From: Siphonodentalium dalli
Lineage: Eukaryota > Mollusca > Scaphopoda > Gadilida > Siphonodentaliidae
Direction of reading: 5' to 3'
Length of the DNA: 64,000 bases
NCBI GenBank assembly: GCA_032622095.1
Contig: CP136062.1
Coordinates: 228,112,578-228,176,577, forward strand
Shown here: positions 1 to 11,619 of the stretch, piece after piece
Layout of the letters: each line of letters starts with the position of its first letter
Numbering within the stretch: position 1 is the stretch's first letter
Program-made: the position numbers and the translations under genes
The notes under the pieces: model-generated
The model's database searches: none
Seen by the model: the letters and a program-made list of their open reading frames with translations, nothing else
What the model was told of the DNA's origin: nothing

Positions 1-147
1 TAGGTCACCTCGCATATATAAGAGAATGCATTGGCCTAACATATATTTTTTTTTTGTTGACAATTTTAATAATTTATTCTTATATTCTTTAACAAACTTA
101 TTTTGTAGATTTAGGGTCGATGAGATCGGTCCCTGGCACTCAAAGGG
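1..147. mobile_element. TTAA-flanked miniature element, right part
   Basis: Right part of the element seen complete at 32706-32940. It carries the half-core GCATATATAAGAGAATGCAT, a T-rich spacer, the hairpin-like GATGAGATCGGTCCC, and the end GGCACTCAAAGGG followed by TTAA (148-151). The left part lies outside the window. Confidence 0.8.
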
Positions 148-380
148 TTAAGGTATCAATTGAAATGGTCTATTATTCATCTGGAGGGATGATCATAAAA
201 TATAAGCAGACGACAGACAAAAAACATTATAATACAAGTGCAGAAGGATTCTTATACAAACGACATGGCATTTGTTGCACTTACATTAGTATCTGACCAG
301 TTCATATGGGATAACTATCAATGAGTATTTGTTATAGAAAGGGGTAATATGCTAATTGTTGATTACCGGTAATGTTTCAG

Positions 381-686
381 GTTGGGTTTATTGTCCGAAC
401 AAGAACAAAAAGAAGGAAGAAGGGACTCATTCGATGCTCTGGGCACGATATAACAACAACGCCATATCTACCTATCAGACAACTATTCAAACAACGCCGC
501 TGACTCCAGCTGGCAATGCCGGTACTAGATTCATGCCGCTTCCGTCTGGAAGTTTAACTCCAACAACGCCGGTTGCCAATGGAAATCTTACGTCAATGGT
601 AAATGCAGCTACACTCAAGAAATTGGCTGCAAAAAGGTTCTCGCCACAACCTATTCGACCCAAGATCGAGCTTTTACAAAATAAAC
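381..686 (+). CDS. Unknown gene, exon A (first in window)
   Basis: Acceptor AATGTTTCAG before 381, donor GTGAGA after 686. It is 306 nt and starts and ends in phase 1. It encodes low-complexity T/P/N-rich sequence beginning GWVYCPNKNKKK and ending KIELLQNK. The open frame runs on to 745, but only a splice at 686 joins in frame to the next exon. Confidence 0.65.
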
Positions 687-3600
687 GTGAGATAATCCAC
701 ATTATATCATTCAGACCACAGTATCAACTTCCGACGATCGTTTGAATTGGGCCAATATTCTTATTTGGCCAAAAAGAACACACAGGGAACAATGTACACT
801 GTCATGTAGATGGCGTCCTTCCGATTCAGCATTGAATAATTTTTAATTTAGGCTCTTTCGCGGTCTGCGTGTCATCTGCGATTTCCTCATCTGATGCAAT
901 ATCAATATAATTGGGTCCCTTTGCTGTGCCCCGGAACAAAAGGAACGCAAAGCAATGACTGCATGGTTCGCTGATACAGCTTGCATCTTTTACTGAATTA
1001 GAACAAATTAAAATCATTGAACAAAAATAAAAACCTTCAATACATTCATTCAATTATAGATCCAATAAAACTGTGATAAAATGGAATTTGAATATTTACT
1101 AATGCATATTAAGCATAATTCAAGGCAGTGTTGAAATTAGAGTTATTCTTGGTGTGTTAGTCATTATGACTAACCCAGAGTTAGTCATATAGTGACTCAC
1201 TGAAAGGTGTGGGTTAGTCAAAGTGACCCCAAATTGCTTGACAAACCATAAGTTAGTCATATTGATCTGATTGTTTTCTCAGTTTGGTCCAAAGTGATTT
1301 AGGTTATGGGCTGTATATTATCAATACACAATTTAGTTGATAAAATTACAACATCACAAAAATTTTCTTTTTGCAGCACGAGTGGTGACAGTTGAATCTA
1401 TTACAAGAAACAGATCCCAAACGAACAACCCTGCTTCGGCGGCAACAGAGGCGAATGGTGGAGACAGATCGGGAGCTCAACAAAATGGAATCGGTGAAGC
1501 CAAAGAGTAGGTTTTCGTAACTTCGCATAATGGACTAAGTACTACTGATAATGATTGCGAGTACGGTACTATATACGTCACTATAATTTGTGTTATTTCT
1601 ATTGTTGTCATTTTTCATGCATACCCCTATCTATAGTTATGATTACGGTTTTGAGAAGTTAAGCAGGGACACGCTAGCTTTGCATGCAACAACCATTGAG
1701 CCTACCACTGACTATGACCTTTTAACAACAAAATTGGACCAAATATTTATGGCACAGAACCACATCACCTTACTGCGAGTGGCAATATTTTTATTATGAA
1801 CGGCACTATATTTTTTCACAAACGCACTCTATAGTTATCAGTTCAGCAAACATATTTTTGGACCAGCCGAAAAAATTACAACATCTATTATATAGCTGTT
1901 CGTAATTGTTATCAGTAGTAGTTCATTAATGGAAAGGTGCTGTTCATGATCAATTAATATATATGTTACCATGGTACTAAATATCTGTGTAAAGCTGCGC
2001 AAAGTTTAACAAAATTTACCTAAAAATGTAGGAATAAAATCTCGGACAAAGGTATACCCATGTATCGAAAAAAATTTGAAGTGTTCGAAAAAAGGGGGGA
2101 ATAACTCCACAAAACAAAAGTCAAACAGACCTCAGGTGCACAGGTTCCCTTGGTACTATATCTGTGACAAGTTTTAAGATAATTGACAGAAAAATGTAGG
2201 AATAAAAGCTCGGACAAAATTATGTTGAAAAAGGGGGATAACTTCAGATGGACCTCATAATCGCAGGTGCACAGGTTCCCATGGTACTAAATATCTGTGC
2301 CAAGTTTAAAATAAATTGACCTGAAAATGTAGGAATAAAACCTCGGACAAAATTACATCCACGGATGGACGAGCTGATTCCAGTATAAGAGAAATCTCTG
2401 AATAGCCCATGTGCGAAAATCAGGACCCATTTTTATACCCCTCACAACGAGTTGTGGGGGGGGGGGGGGGGGTATAATGAAAGTGTCAATGACTTAGGTA
2501 GGGGAATAATTTAATAGTTGACTGTAAATGGAGGAATAGGAAAGGTGCTATAATTGAAATGTCTAAGTAAGACAAGATGTACATGTCAATATCAACATTC
2601 ATGACAGGTTTCATAATGATCGGATCAGGGATGTGGTGATTATGGTGTGCCAAAGGATTTAGTGATGCAAAGAGTAAATTATAAAATGGCCACCGGCAGC
2701 CAGGTTTTTTTCCGAATTACCCCGAAATGACTTGTTCCCATCTACAACCTTTACAAATCTCATAATGATCTGACCAAAGGTACGACCTGTAGCCTGTACC
2801 AAAGGATTTAGTCATGCAAAGAGTGAAATCCAATATGGCTGCTGGCGGCCATGTTTCTTAGCCAAACGACCCTAAAATGACTCGTTCCCCATCTACATGT
2901 CAATGTCAACAGCCTTTACAAATCCCATCTACATGTCATTGTTAACATCCATGACAAATTTCATGAAGATCCGATCAACGCTACGACCTGTAGCCCGCGC
3001 CAAAGGATTTAGTCATGTATAGAGTAAAATCCAAGATGCCTGCTGGCGGCCAATATTAACATCCAGCCTGGATGATCCAGGACAAATTTCATGATGATCA
3101 GACGAATAGTACGACCTGTATTCCGCACCAATGGATTTAATTTTGAAATCTAAGATGGCCACCAGCATGACCCCAAAATGACTCGTTCCCTTCTACATGT
3201 CATTGTTAACATCTATGACTAATCTCATGAAGATCTGACCAAAGCTACGACCTGTAGCCCGCGCCAAAGGATTTAGTCATGCAAAGAGTAAAATCCAAGA
3301 TGGCTTCTGGCGGCCATGATTTTTGGCCGAATGACCGCAAAGTGACTCGTTCCCATCTACATGTCAATATTAACATCCATGACAAATTTTATGAAGATTA
3401 GACCAAAGGTACGACCTGTAGCCCGCACCAAAGGATTTAATCATGCAAAGAGTAAATTCCAAGATGGCTGCTGGCGGCCATGTTTTTTGGCCGAAAGACC
3501 CAAATGATTCGTTCCCATCTACATGTCACTGTTAACATCCATGACAAATTTCATGAAGTTCCGACCAAAGCTACGACCTGTAGCCCGCGCCAAAGGATTT

Positions 3601-6600
3601 AGTCATGCAAAGAGTAAAATCCAAGATGGCTGCTGGTGGCCATGTTTTTGGCCGAATGACCCCAAAATCATTCGTTCCCATCTACATGTCACTATTAACA
3701 TCCATGACAAATTTCATGATGATCAGACAAACAGTACGACCTGTAGCCCGCACCAATGGATTGAATTTTGAAATCCAAGATGGCCACCAGCGGCCATGTT
3801 TCTTGACCGAATGACCCCAAAATGACTCGTTCCCATCTACATGTCAACATTCATGTCAAATTTCATAAAGATCAGACCAAAGGTACGACCTGTAGCTCGC
3901 GCCAAAGGATTTAGTCATGCAAAGAGTAAAATCCAAGATGGCTGCTGGTGGCCATGTTTTTTGGCCGAACGACCCAAAAATGACTCGTTCCCATCTACAT
4001 CTCATTGTTAACATCCATGACAAATTTCAAAAAGTTCCGACCAAAGCTACGACCTGTAGCCCGCGCCAAAGGATTTAGTCATGCAAAGAGTAAAATCCAA
4101 GATGGCTGCTGGCGGCCATATTTTTTTTTGGCCGAACAACCCCAAAATCACTCGTTCCCATCTACATGTCAATATTAAGATCCATGACAAATTACATGAT
4201 GATCAGACGAACAGTACGACCTGTAGCCCGCGCCAATGGATTGTATTTTGAAATCCAAGATGGCTGCCAGTGGCCATGTTTTTTGACCGAATGAGCCCAA
4301 AATTACTCGTTCCCATCTACATGTCAATGTCAACATTCATGACAAATTTCATAAAGATTAGACCAAAGGTACGACCTGTAGTCCGCGCCAAAGGAAATTG
4401 TTGACGGACACACAGACGACGGACGCCAAACCATGGCAATAGCTCAAACTTACAAAGTAAGTTGAGCTAAAAATGGGTCCTGATTTTCGCACATGGGCTA
4501 TTCAGCGATGTATGTAATAGGTCATGGGCAATTCCAGTGTCAGAAGTACACGTCAGAGAGAAAAGTATACTCTAATGGGCAACTATAAGGCTGTTCTGCA
4601 TTTATTTTCAGATTCAATAGCTTCCACTTCATTTCCTTTTTCAAAACCATGTAGGTGCAGATCATGAGATAATGCAATTTTTTATCACCAATGCAGTAAA
4701 CAGCAGTGTCGAACGTACTCAGAGAAATTGAAAATTGGACCCCTGTTCACTTCAAACTGAGATTTCTCTTAAATGCCCTTGTCCAGCAGGACCATTTACT
4801 AGAACTTTAAACTGAAAATAAACCGTTTGACAATATTTGTTATGAAAATCCAGGACTTTAGCTTTGATAGCTCCTCCACCCATCCAGAAAATCCATCTGT
4901 GTTAGACATAAAGATGTTGGTGTTGGACCTACATCTGTGAATTTTCAAAAGATGATAACCGCTTTGGTCGCAGATGAATTCAACAGACATATGTTAAAAT
5001 TATGTTTAATGTCTGAATATCTCCGTTATTTTGTCGCTATAATAATTCCAAAAGGAATTTAGTCAAACATCACGTGGCACATGTTATTCATGTTGAATAC
5101 CATTATACATCCCAAATCGTGAACCCCGATTAGATATTGGCCATTTGATTTTAGGTATCTCCGGACAGAAGATAACGACTTGGTGGATTTGGATAAAATC
5201 ATGGAGTTAGTGAAGTGCATGTGGCCATTCCCATTCCCTATCACAGACAGTCCAGAAAAGGAATACCGACCAATATCTCCACCCTTCCACACAGTTCCAG
5301 ACTTATACTCGGGTAGGGTTAATATAAATATGTAAAATTTCCAATTTCATCAGCTGATCTCATATACCGTATCTGAAGGAGCGAATTGATGCCAGATTGA
5401 CTGGAGAAACACGCACCATAGTACGATGGAATAGAAGATATGCTGCCTTATACATGTATATGGTGCAATTTAGTGACATAATAATTACTATGCCATAGTT
5501 AGCTATGTCACCCATCGATTTTCTCGTACAATGAGTCTACTTGGACCAATTAACCCTTTGGAGAGTATCTGTAATGTCATATACATGATGTCATGAGTAA
5601 ATTTAACGTCATAGCAATAATTATTAACAAGTTTGGGTCAAAAGTGTCCAATAATTCGTTTTAATTCATGTGCATTTTTTGTTAACGTGTGTTATCATAA
5701 TCATTTGCACTTATATATTCGGGACATTATATTAATCAAAACAAGTCCTATACAAATCATTTATAAATCATATGATTTATTGAAGTTATGTCTACATAAA
5801 ATAACACTTCCTGAAACGACATATATGTCGTTCTACTCCTCAACCGATAGACGACATATACGTCGTTCTACTCGCCAAAGGGTTAACCCATTGTGTTGCA
5901 TGGAGATTGATCTCTATTCAACACGCGGCAACATTGTATTCTTCTTATAGATATAGTTAAGACGATGACTCGGAAGTTTGCTCGACCGGGGCAATCCACA
6001 ACATAGAGAAGTTAAGCTCATTCACTCATACAGTAACGCCCTTAGTAATCGACCTCTTAACCACAGCAGAATTATGGGTAACTTTTCAGGATTTAGTCGG
6101 AAATATGGCTTGTTGCCATTCATCGGAAAGCTCTCGGGGAGAGCTTTCCGATGAATAGCAACAAGCCATATTTCCGACTAAATCCTGAAAAGTTACCCAT
6201 AATTCTGCTGTGGTTAAGAGGTCGATTACTTCGGGCATTACTGTACATAGTCTGTTTTATTGATATGAATTCAATTCATGTTTATCTGCTTACATTTATT
6301 TCATGTGTATTAAGACAGTTCCCCCCCCCCCAAGTACAATTTTATGTGAGCATGAAAAAATAAGACTGCATGTTGATTAAAGATCAACTGTCTCGATACC
6401 TTCAAGTGTGCATGTAGATCAACTGTCTCGATACCTTCAAGTGTGCATGTAGATCAATTTGAGAGAGGATTGACAACGATGCTGGTAGATCTTGGTAGAC
6501 TCATTGTGCTGGAAAAATGACGGGTGACATAACTATGGCATAGTAAGTATGACGACCACTTGTCACCAAATGTAAGGAAACATACCTACTATGCCATCGT

Positions 6601-9600
6601 ACTCTGATATGTATCTCCAGGTTGTATGCTGCAATGTGGGCAGGTACCAAAATACCTGAATGTGACAACAATGATTCTCTTACTTGATTTCCGGCTATGT
6701 AGTAGGTGTAGTAGGTGTACATATGAATATAGCAGTCACATGTCAACATGGGGAGAGAGGCTTTGGGTAAAATTTACAACCATAGAAAATGTTGCCTCAT
6801 ACAAGTTGGAATATCAAAATTCTTGCACAATAACAAAGATGGAGGAGTGAAAATGAGATTTGATAAGTTTGAAATTAGTCTGGTTTAAAGATTTATTCAG
6901 GGTTCCAGACGTCCTGTTACAACAACATAAACACATCTAATTTAACATCATTTTCTATATTATTCTCAAGTTGTTCTGTGGAAAAAAATGTTGAAATGCA
7001 AATAAGACATAAAATTAGACCTATTAATGCCTACGAGTATCATTTTGTTAGTGAAAAATTAACAAAATAATTTTCATTCCCAGGTTTTTAACTGGTGGAG
7101 TATGATCTCTGCTGGGGTTAGTCACAGTAGAGATTCATGGCATTCATTCATGTATAAAGTATGTGTTTTTTTTACTTGAGCAGACTTTTACAACAAGAAC
7201 CACAGTATTGAAGAGTTGCTCACAGAGTTGGATGGACTCGATCCTTATGATTGCTTCTCTTTTGAAAACGAATTTGAAGATTGCGAGAAAGAAATACCGG
7301 TCGATCTTATCAGGTATACCAGTACTAGTATAACTCTAGTTTCGAGAGGGGTAGATTGACTTAAAGGCATGGATAGCCTTCTTTACAGGTTATAATTTAG
7401 GAACAAAAGTTACCAAATTATAAAAATTTCCTCAAGAATATACTAAGTCTAAGACTATATAGTATAATGATAGTATGAATACGTCATTATACATAAAACA
7501 CACTTTATGTGAGCCTCGAGTTTATGTATAGCACGTTAATAGTGAGCGATAAGCAATACACTCAACACTGTTGCAATTATTATAGGAGAGTGAATCACTG
7601 TGAAACATTCAACACCGAAATCTTGAGAGGCAGGGATTAGCAAATGCTATATCGGTATGTTGTAAACAACTTGGTGCCATTTCTAACTAAAGTTCAATTA
7701 GTGGGGCCCCCTGGCGAGTGTATTGCCTATCGAATACTCTTTCCGTACTTTTTGTTTACATAACATGTCATTTGTTTACATAACACAGAGTACTAACATG
7801 GTAATAACAAGCAATTTACGAGATAATCATTTGGTGTATGACGTAATTGCCACAGGTTAGGAGAAAATAATAACTGGATTGAAAAATATTCATCTCTTTG
7901 CAACAACAATTATATTATGTACACGTTTTGTCTGATCATTTCCTAATCATGAAGTAACATGGATTGGCTTGATTTTGACTAGAGCGGGTAGGATGGGTCG
8001 GATAAATATTTTTTTTGGTGTGATTCGAATGCGATTGTTGATGGCACTAATAATTAGATCTTCACCTTCCAAAACATTTTCGTTGGACGATCCGATAGTT
8101 CCGAGCGTTTGTCTATAAACAAATGCAGGGTTTCTGCTAGGGGGTAGGGGAATGGGGCCGGTAGCCGTCAAGGGGAAAAATCCAGGTAAAAGTAGCCTGT
8201 TTTAGCACTGGTTGAACTACTTTCGTTATATCGGCCAATAGAATCGTGTGAGAGTAGAAATGGCAGATTGTTTTGTTCCATTTCTGCCAAGCTATCAAAC
8301 CTTATACATGTACCTGTAACTTTAAAACTAGTAAATTTATTAGATATAAATTAATTTACGAAGTACAGAACACCAGTAATTTTGATCCCGAGTTAAACGT
8401 GCTCGTTAATGTTAAAAGACTCACTGTGGAAGACCCAGCAGATATTTCGGATGCATAACGTAATCGGAATATATTTTAGCAGCTGCAGTGTAAATATTGA
8501 AGGCTGATTACATATCTGGCCGATGAGTATTCTTTGTGGGCAGTGGTAAGATGCCTTGATGCCCAGTGCGGCTACTCCCACATTTCTCTCTCGCTCTATT
8601 ACAAAGTGAACAGTATATTTTGCGGTATAAAACATGACAGGTACGATTAAAATACTGCTCTTTTGCATAACATAACTGGGTACTAACCGCAACGTAACTA
8701 ACCAGCCTCAAAGGCATAGCTTCTAGCGATGTCAGTTCCGATCACTTCCTGTTTCAATTTTCTGTATAACAACACGTTTAGAGTGTGTACACTCACAAGA
8801 TATAAAATAAATTCACCTTTTAAAATTCCTTAGTACTATTCCAACAAAATTCAGAAGTTTTAAACATCTTTATACCTTTATAGACATGCAGTATGTCCTG
8901 GGGTATGGCAGGAGGGGAAAACTTGGCGAGGGGAACGGGGCCGTCAAGGGGACCCCCTGCCGGTATAGCGGAAACCCTGACAAATGGTTCTGTTACGTTT
9001 TTGATGTTTGTTTACATAACAAAGCATACAAACGTGACAATAACATGAAATGTACGTGATATAAATTGGTATCAGAACAAAATTTTAATTCCACAATGTT
9101 GTAGGCTAACAAAACGGGTCTGAGGTTCCCGCGCTTTCCATTTGTTGTGTGTTCGATATCCAATACTCTGACCACCAAGGACGTGTCTCCAAACAATTAA
9201 AATAGTTGTACGATATTTTGGTAAAACAAAAGTCACCCAACCAAAATTAAATTGTACAATATTTTTGAAATAACAACTCAATAATATGGGAAAAAGTATT
9301 TTCCAGATGACTAAGGGGCACATACTCTAAATATATTGTGTAAATTGACACGTAAAATCTGATAATGCAAAAAAGTTGACGATATTCTATCAATAATGAT
9401 GGGAGAATCCATTCAGTAAAGAAACGGCATAATGCAAAAAAGTTGACGATATTCTATCAATAATGATGGGAGAATCCATTCAGTTAAGAAACGGCAAACA
9501 ATCATTCTCGACTCAGCCACTTCTGATTTGCTTGGAAATAACATGTTCCATAAATAGACACCATATCTTTCTATTACGTGATTGATTATGTCCATACTAC

Positions 9601-11239
9601 CGGGAAGTACGTCTGTTGACTGGGGACATCGCCTGTCAAACTTGAACTAATTATTGCTATTTATTACTATTTATCACTATTTAATGCACAATCAAGTTTT
9701 TGTGGAAGAGGTTATTTCTGAGCGAAGCGGAAATGGCCAAGTAATTGAGAATGGTACATAGCACTGACCCCTGGAAATAGTGTGTCTGACATTTGCAGAT
9801 TGAGGTCCACAGACGGTGAATTAATTTAATGATGCTATCCCACACATCCGGGCTAGCATAACCAAATTCACCTTCTGGGGACCTCATTCTGCTTAGTCCT
9901 CATCTGGGAAGTAACTATAGTCTCAAATTAACATTGTTTTTAGTCACACTTTCCCTTTTGTTCACTCTCTTTATCCCCATATTTGCAGAAGATAAAATGC
10001 AATAAGATAGAATCCAATAACAGTTGAGACCTAAGCAGAATGAGGTTCCCAGAGGGTGAATTTGGTGATGCTAGCCCGCTATGTGGGATAGCGTCACTAA
10101 ATTCACCCTCTGGGGATCTCATTATGAAAATGACAGACACACTATTACAAGACTTGGTTGAGAATGGGTAAACATTAAGCATTAGTTAACCCTTTCATGA
10201 GGGGAGCTTCCTGAATTTTTGCGAAGACCCTGTGCCAATGCATTCTCATATATATGCGAGTCGACCATATAAGAGAATGCATTGGCCTAACAAATTTTAT
10301 ATCATTTTTTATAATTGTTAAAGAATGTAAGAAAAAATGAAAAAAATGATAAAAAATTGTTAAAGAATGTAAGAAAAAATGATAAAAATTGTTAAAGAAT
10401 GTAAGAAAAAATTATAAAAATTGTTAAAAGAATGTAATAAAAATTGATAAAAAATGATAAACAATTGTCAGGTCAATGCATTCTCTTATATGCATATATC
10501 AGAGAATTCATTGGCACAGGGTCTGTAATGTTGCGCTAATGCAGCTCCCATCATGAAAGGATTAAGCGCCATTACAAGGTTTGGTTGAGAGTAAGTACAT
10601 TTTTATTTCAGCTGGCAGAGTTATCTCAAAAGTAACGTCTCCCCGAGCATCAGTTTGGAAAAGTGTTTCAATGAATCCCCCCTTACAGAGGACAAAAACA
10701 TAAAAATCAGCCCAATACCTGTATCAAAGACGCTCAACAGAGAGGCATTAAATATTAAAGCGACAGCCAGTCTCCAAAAGGAGAAGGAAAGCTCTGAAGT
10801 TCAGGATGAGGAAGCAGTTAATCTATCGGTCGGGGCTTACGAGGAGATCGAATGCAGCGATGATTCATCGGGGAGTGATACAGAGTCGGTCAGCAGCGAA
10901 TATGAGGCTGATGCTTCTCCCAACAGAGGTCATAGGTCAGATCCAGAAAATATAATAGTGACGTCACCGATTAATCGATCATGTGACAGACACAAGACTG
11001 AAAGTGGCCAACTTCCTTCATTGGGTAAAAGTGTTCAAGAAGAGAAAGATAGAACTATAAATCTTTTGCGTGCTGATGATGACGACACAGATGACGAAGC
11101 GGATGCCGGCAGAATGAGAAAAAGTCTGAGGAGTAATTCAAAACTCTCTCCAGTCAAAAATCCACCATGCTCTCCGAACAAGAAGAAAAGAGAATTCTTC
11201 GGTAGAATGAAAAACAAGCCAAAAATGGCACAACTGTGA
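381..11239 (+). CDS. Unrecognised host gene, 3' part (seven coding exons)
   Basis: Exons 381-686, 1377-1506, 1637-1778, 4854-4936, 5155-5312, 7184-7313 and 10612-11239 join in one frame through matching splice phases (1,1; 1,2; 2,0; 0,2; 2,1; 1,2; 2,stop). They give 524 residues plus stop; the 5' part is left of the window. I do not recognise the family. The first ~150 residues are low-complexity and rich in T, P, N and A. The middle (exons 3-6) looks folded, with patterns such as VLDIKMLVLDLHLYL and SIEELLTELDGLDPYDC. The last exon is disordered and acidic (runs of S, D, E; DDDDTDDEAD) and ends in basic, possibly nuclear-targeting sequence (NKKKREFFGRMKNKPK). No signal peptide or membrane segment is visible in this part. 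It converges on UNG, whose stop is 3.3 kb away. The exon model is inferred from splice signals and frame only. Confidence 0.75.
687..1376 (+). other. Intron, no gene
   Basis: Intron between exons A and B. The only visible feature is a cluster of TTAGTCA motifs at 1155-1260, including the palindrome GTTAGTCATTATGACTAAC. Confidence 0.5.
1377..1506 (+). CDS. Unknown gene, exon B
   Basis: Strong acceptor TTTTCTTTTTGCAG; donor GTAGGT at 1507. It is 130 nt, phase 1 to phase 2. It encodes RVVTVESITRNRSQTNN and an A/G/Q-rich stretch. Without the splice the frame stops at once (TAG at 1508-1510). Confidence 0.7.
1637..1778 (+). CDS. Unknown gene, exon C
   Basis: Acceptor CCCCTATCTATAG; donor GTGGCA (weak). 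It is 142 nt, phase 2 to phase 0. It encodes YDYGFEKLSRDTLALHATT and continues to ITLLR. The donor is the least certain junction in the model; it is chosen because it puts exon D in frame. Confidence 0.65.
2004..2365 (+). repeat. Diverged tandem repeat, about three units
   Basis: Three diverged units of roughly 100-140 bp, each with AAAATGTAGGAATAAAA, CTCGGACAAA, and GGTGCACAGGTTCCC followed by TGGTACTA. It lies in the intron between exons C and D. Confidence 0.7.
2391..4507 (+). mobile_element. 160-bp-repeat element, copy 1, with outer inverted repeats
   Basis: A degenerate tandem array of about 160-bp units (hallmarks AAATCCAAGATGG, GGCCATGTTTTTTGG, ACTCGTTCCCATCTACATGT). It ends in a GGACGGACG-type stretch and AAGTTGAGCTAAAA. 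The block is bounded by a roughly 38-bp inverted repeat: GAATAGCCCATGTGCGAAAA near 2399-2440 and its complement at 4471-4507. A 17-G run is at 2456-2472. Small open frames within it are repeat artefacts. Confidence 0.8.
4854..4936 (+). CDS. Unknown gene, exon D
   Basis: Acceptor AAAATCCAG; donor GTGAAT. It is 83 nt, phase 0 to phase 2. It encodes DFSFDSSSTHPENPSVLD, then a hydrophobic IKMLVLDLH stretch that continues across the splice into exon E as LYLRTEDND. Confidence 0.65.
5155..5312 (+). CDS. Unknown gene, exon E
   Basis: Acceptor TTTGATTTTAG; donor GTAGGG. It is 158 nt, phase 2 to phase 1. It encodes LVDLDKIMELVKCMWPFPFP followed by a proline-rich segment (YRPISPPFHTVPDLYS). The other two frames contain stops. 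Confidence 0.75.
5554..5882. mobile_element. TTAA-flanked miniature element
   Basis: Flanked by TTAA at 5550-5553 and 5883-5886. Terminal inverted repeats are CCCTTTGGAGAGTA on the left and the complement of CCCTTTGGCGAGTAG on the right. It contains two palindromic motifs near the right end (ACGACATATATGTCGT, and ACGACATATACGTCGT). Confidence 0.65.
6031..6243. repeat. Long near-perfect hairpin (fold-back)
   Basis: Two arms of about 105 bp meet near 6136. The left arm starts CAGTAACGCCCTTAGTAATC; the right arm is its complement, ending at CATTACTG. Most of the length pairs exactly, and the centre is CTCGGGGAGAG. Confidence 0.9.
6369..6455 (+). repeat. 42-bp direct duplication
   Basis: Two exact tandem copies of the unit containing AGATCAACTGTCTCGATACC and TTCAAGTGTGCATGT. 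Confidence 0.85.
7184..7313 (+). CDS. Unknown gene, exon F
   Basis: Acceptor TTTTTTTACTTGAGCAG; donor CAG/GTATAC. It is 130 nt, phase 1 to phase 2. It encodes FYNKNHSIEELLTELDGLD and then an acidic CFSFENEFEDCEKEIPVDLI. The only fully open frame is the one that matches both neighbouring exons. Confidence 0.75.
8126..8979. mobile_element. Terminal-inverted-repeat element, CAGGGTTTC family
   Basis: Begins CAGGGTTTCTGCTAGG and ends with the complement (GGTATAGCGGAAACCCTG). It is flanked by the 7-bp direct repeat ACAAATG (8119-8125 and 8980-8986). There is no transposase frame, so it is non-autonomous. The same termini occur at 37029-38634 and 48830-50061. Confidence 0.75.
9363..9496 (+). repeat. 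67-bp direct duplication
   Basis: Two near-identical tandem copies starting TAATGCAAAAAAGTTGACGA at 9363 and 9430, so the duplication is recent. Confidence 0.85.
9780..9912. mobile_element. GAGGTCCCC hairpin element, diverged copy
   Basis: Arms CAGATTGAGGTCCACAGACG and complement (CACCTTCTGGGGACCTCATT), centred on the GCTATCCC/GGGCTAGC loop. It belongs to a family with copies at 10028, 14215, 16462, 23577, 43981, 45424 and 47443. Confidence 0.75.
10028..10144. mobile_element. GAGGTCCCC hairpin element
   Basis: Arms GCAGAATGAGGTTCCCAGAG and complement (CACCCTCTGGGGATCTCATT), with the loop CTAGCCCGCTATGTGGGATAG. The outer sequence GACAGACACACTATT is shared with other copies. Confidence 0.85.
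10190..10561. mobile_element. TTAA-flanked miniature element (CCCTTTCATGA ends)
   Basis: Flanked by TTAA at 10186-10189 and 10562-10565. Ends are CCCTTTCATGAGGGGAGC and the complement of CAGCTCCCATCATGAAAGG. It carries the shared core arms (CTGTGCCAATGCATTCTC) and an internal A-rich repeat of the motif TTGTTAAAGAATGTAAGAAA. Confidence 0.8.
10612..11239 (+). CDS. Unknown gene, terminal exon G
   Basis: Acceptor TTTTTATTTCAG; 628 nt, phase 2 to a TGA stop. It encodes about 208 residues beginning WQSYLKSNVSPSISLEKCF. It is acidic and serine-rich in the middle and basic at the C-terminus (KNPPCSPNKKKREFF). The stop lies only 22 bp before a TTAA-flanked miniature element, so that insert is probably in the 3' UTR. 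Confidence 0.8.
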
Positions 11240-11260
11240 TAGATTTAATATATAGTTTAA

Positions 11261-11512
11261 CCCTTCCATGACGGATGCTACGCTGGAACAGCGTTAAAGA
11301 TCCTGTGCCAGTGCATTCTCTTATATATGCGAGTCTCCCATAGCGAACCTTCCATATAAAAGCGAATACACTGGCTTACAAGGTCAATATTGTTACGCCA
11401 TTGCATTTTATTATATATGCGAGGCTCCCTATGGGAGAATCGCATGGCATATATAAGAGAATGCATGGCACAGGATTTTTGCAAATTCCAGAAAGCTCCA
11501 GTCATTGATGGG
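11261..11512. mobile_element. TTAA-flanked miniature element in 3' UTR
   Basis: TTAA at 11257-11260 and 11513-11516. Ends are CCCTTCCATGACGGATGC and a diverged complement (CCAGTCATTGATGGG), with the ATGCATTCTCTTATATATGCGA core. It starts 22 bp after the stop codon of the plus-strand gene. Confidence 0.75.
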
Positions 11513-11601
11513 TTAATTTGGAGCTAGACTTTGTAATGTTCAAGTTTTAGCCCGATGTACAACCTCACCATGGACTCATCTCATAAATTCATCATTCTCT
11601 T

Positions 11602-11607
11602 AATAAA
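11602..11607 (+). terminator. Candidate polyadenylation signal
   Basis: AATAAA 363 bp after the stop of the plus-strand gene and past the inserted miniature element. It is plausible as the poly(A) signal but not proven. Confidence 0.4.
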
Positions 11608-11619
11608 GTAAATATCCCT

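Noticed and set aside
4890-5068. Second open frame (GPTSVNFQKMITALVADEF) overlapping exon D
   Set aside because: No donor in the required phase joins it to exon E; the exon D frame satisfies both junctions.
8960-9200. tRNA or SINE search here and across the window
   Set aside because: I found no convincing A-box and B-box pair with a cloverleaf; the interspersed relics with GATCAAACCC are not obviously tRNA-derived.
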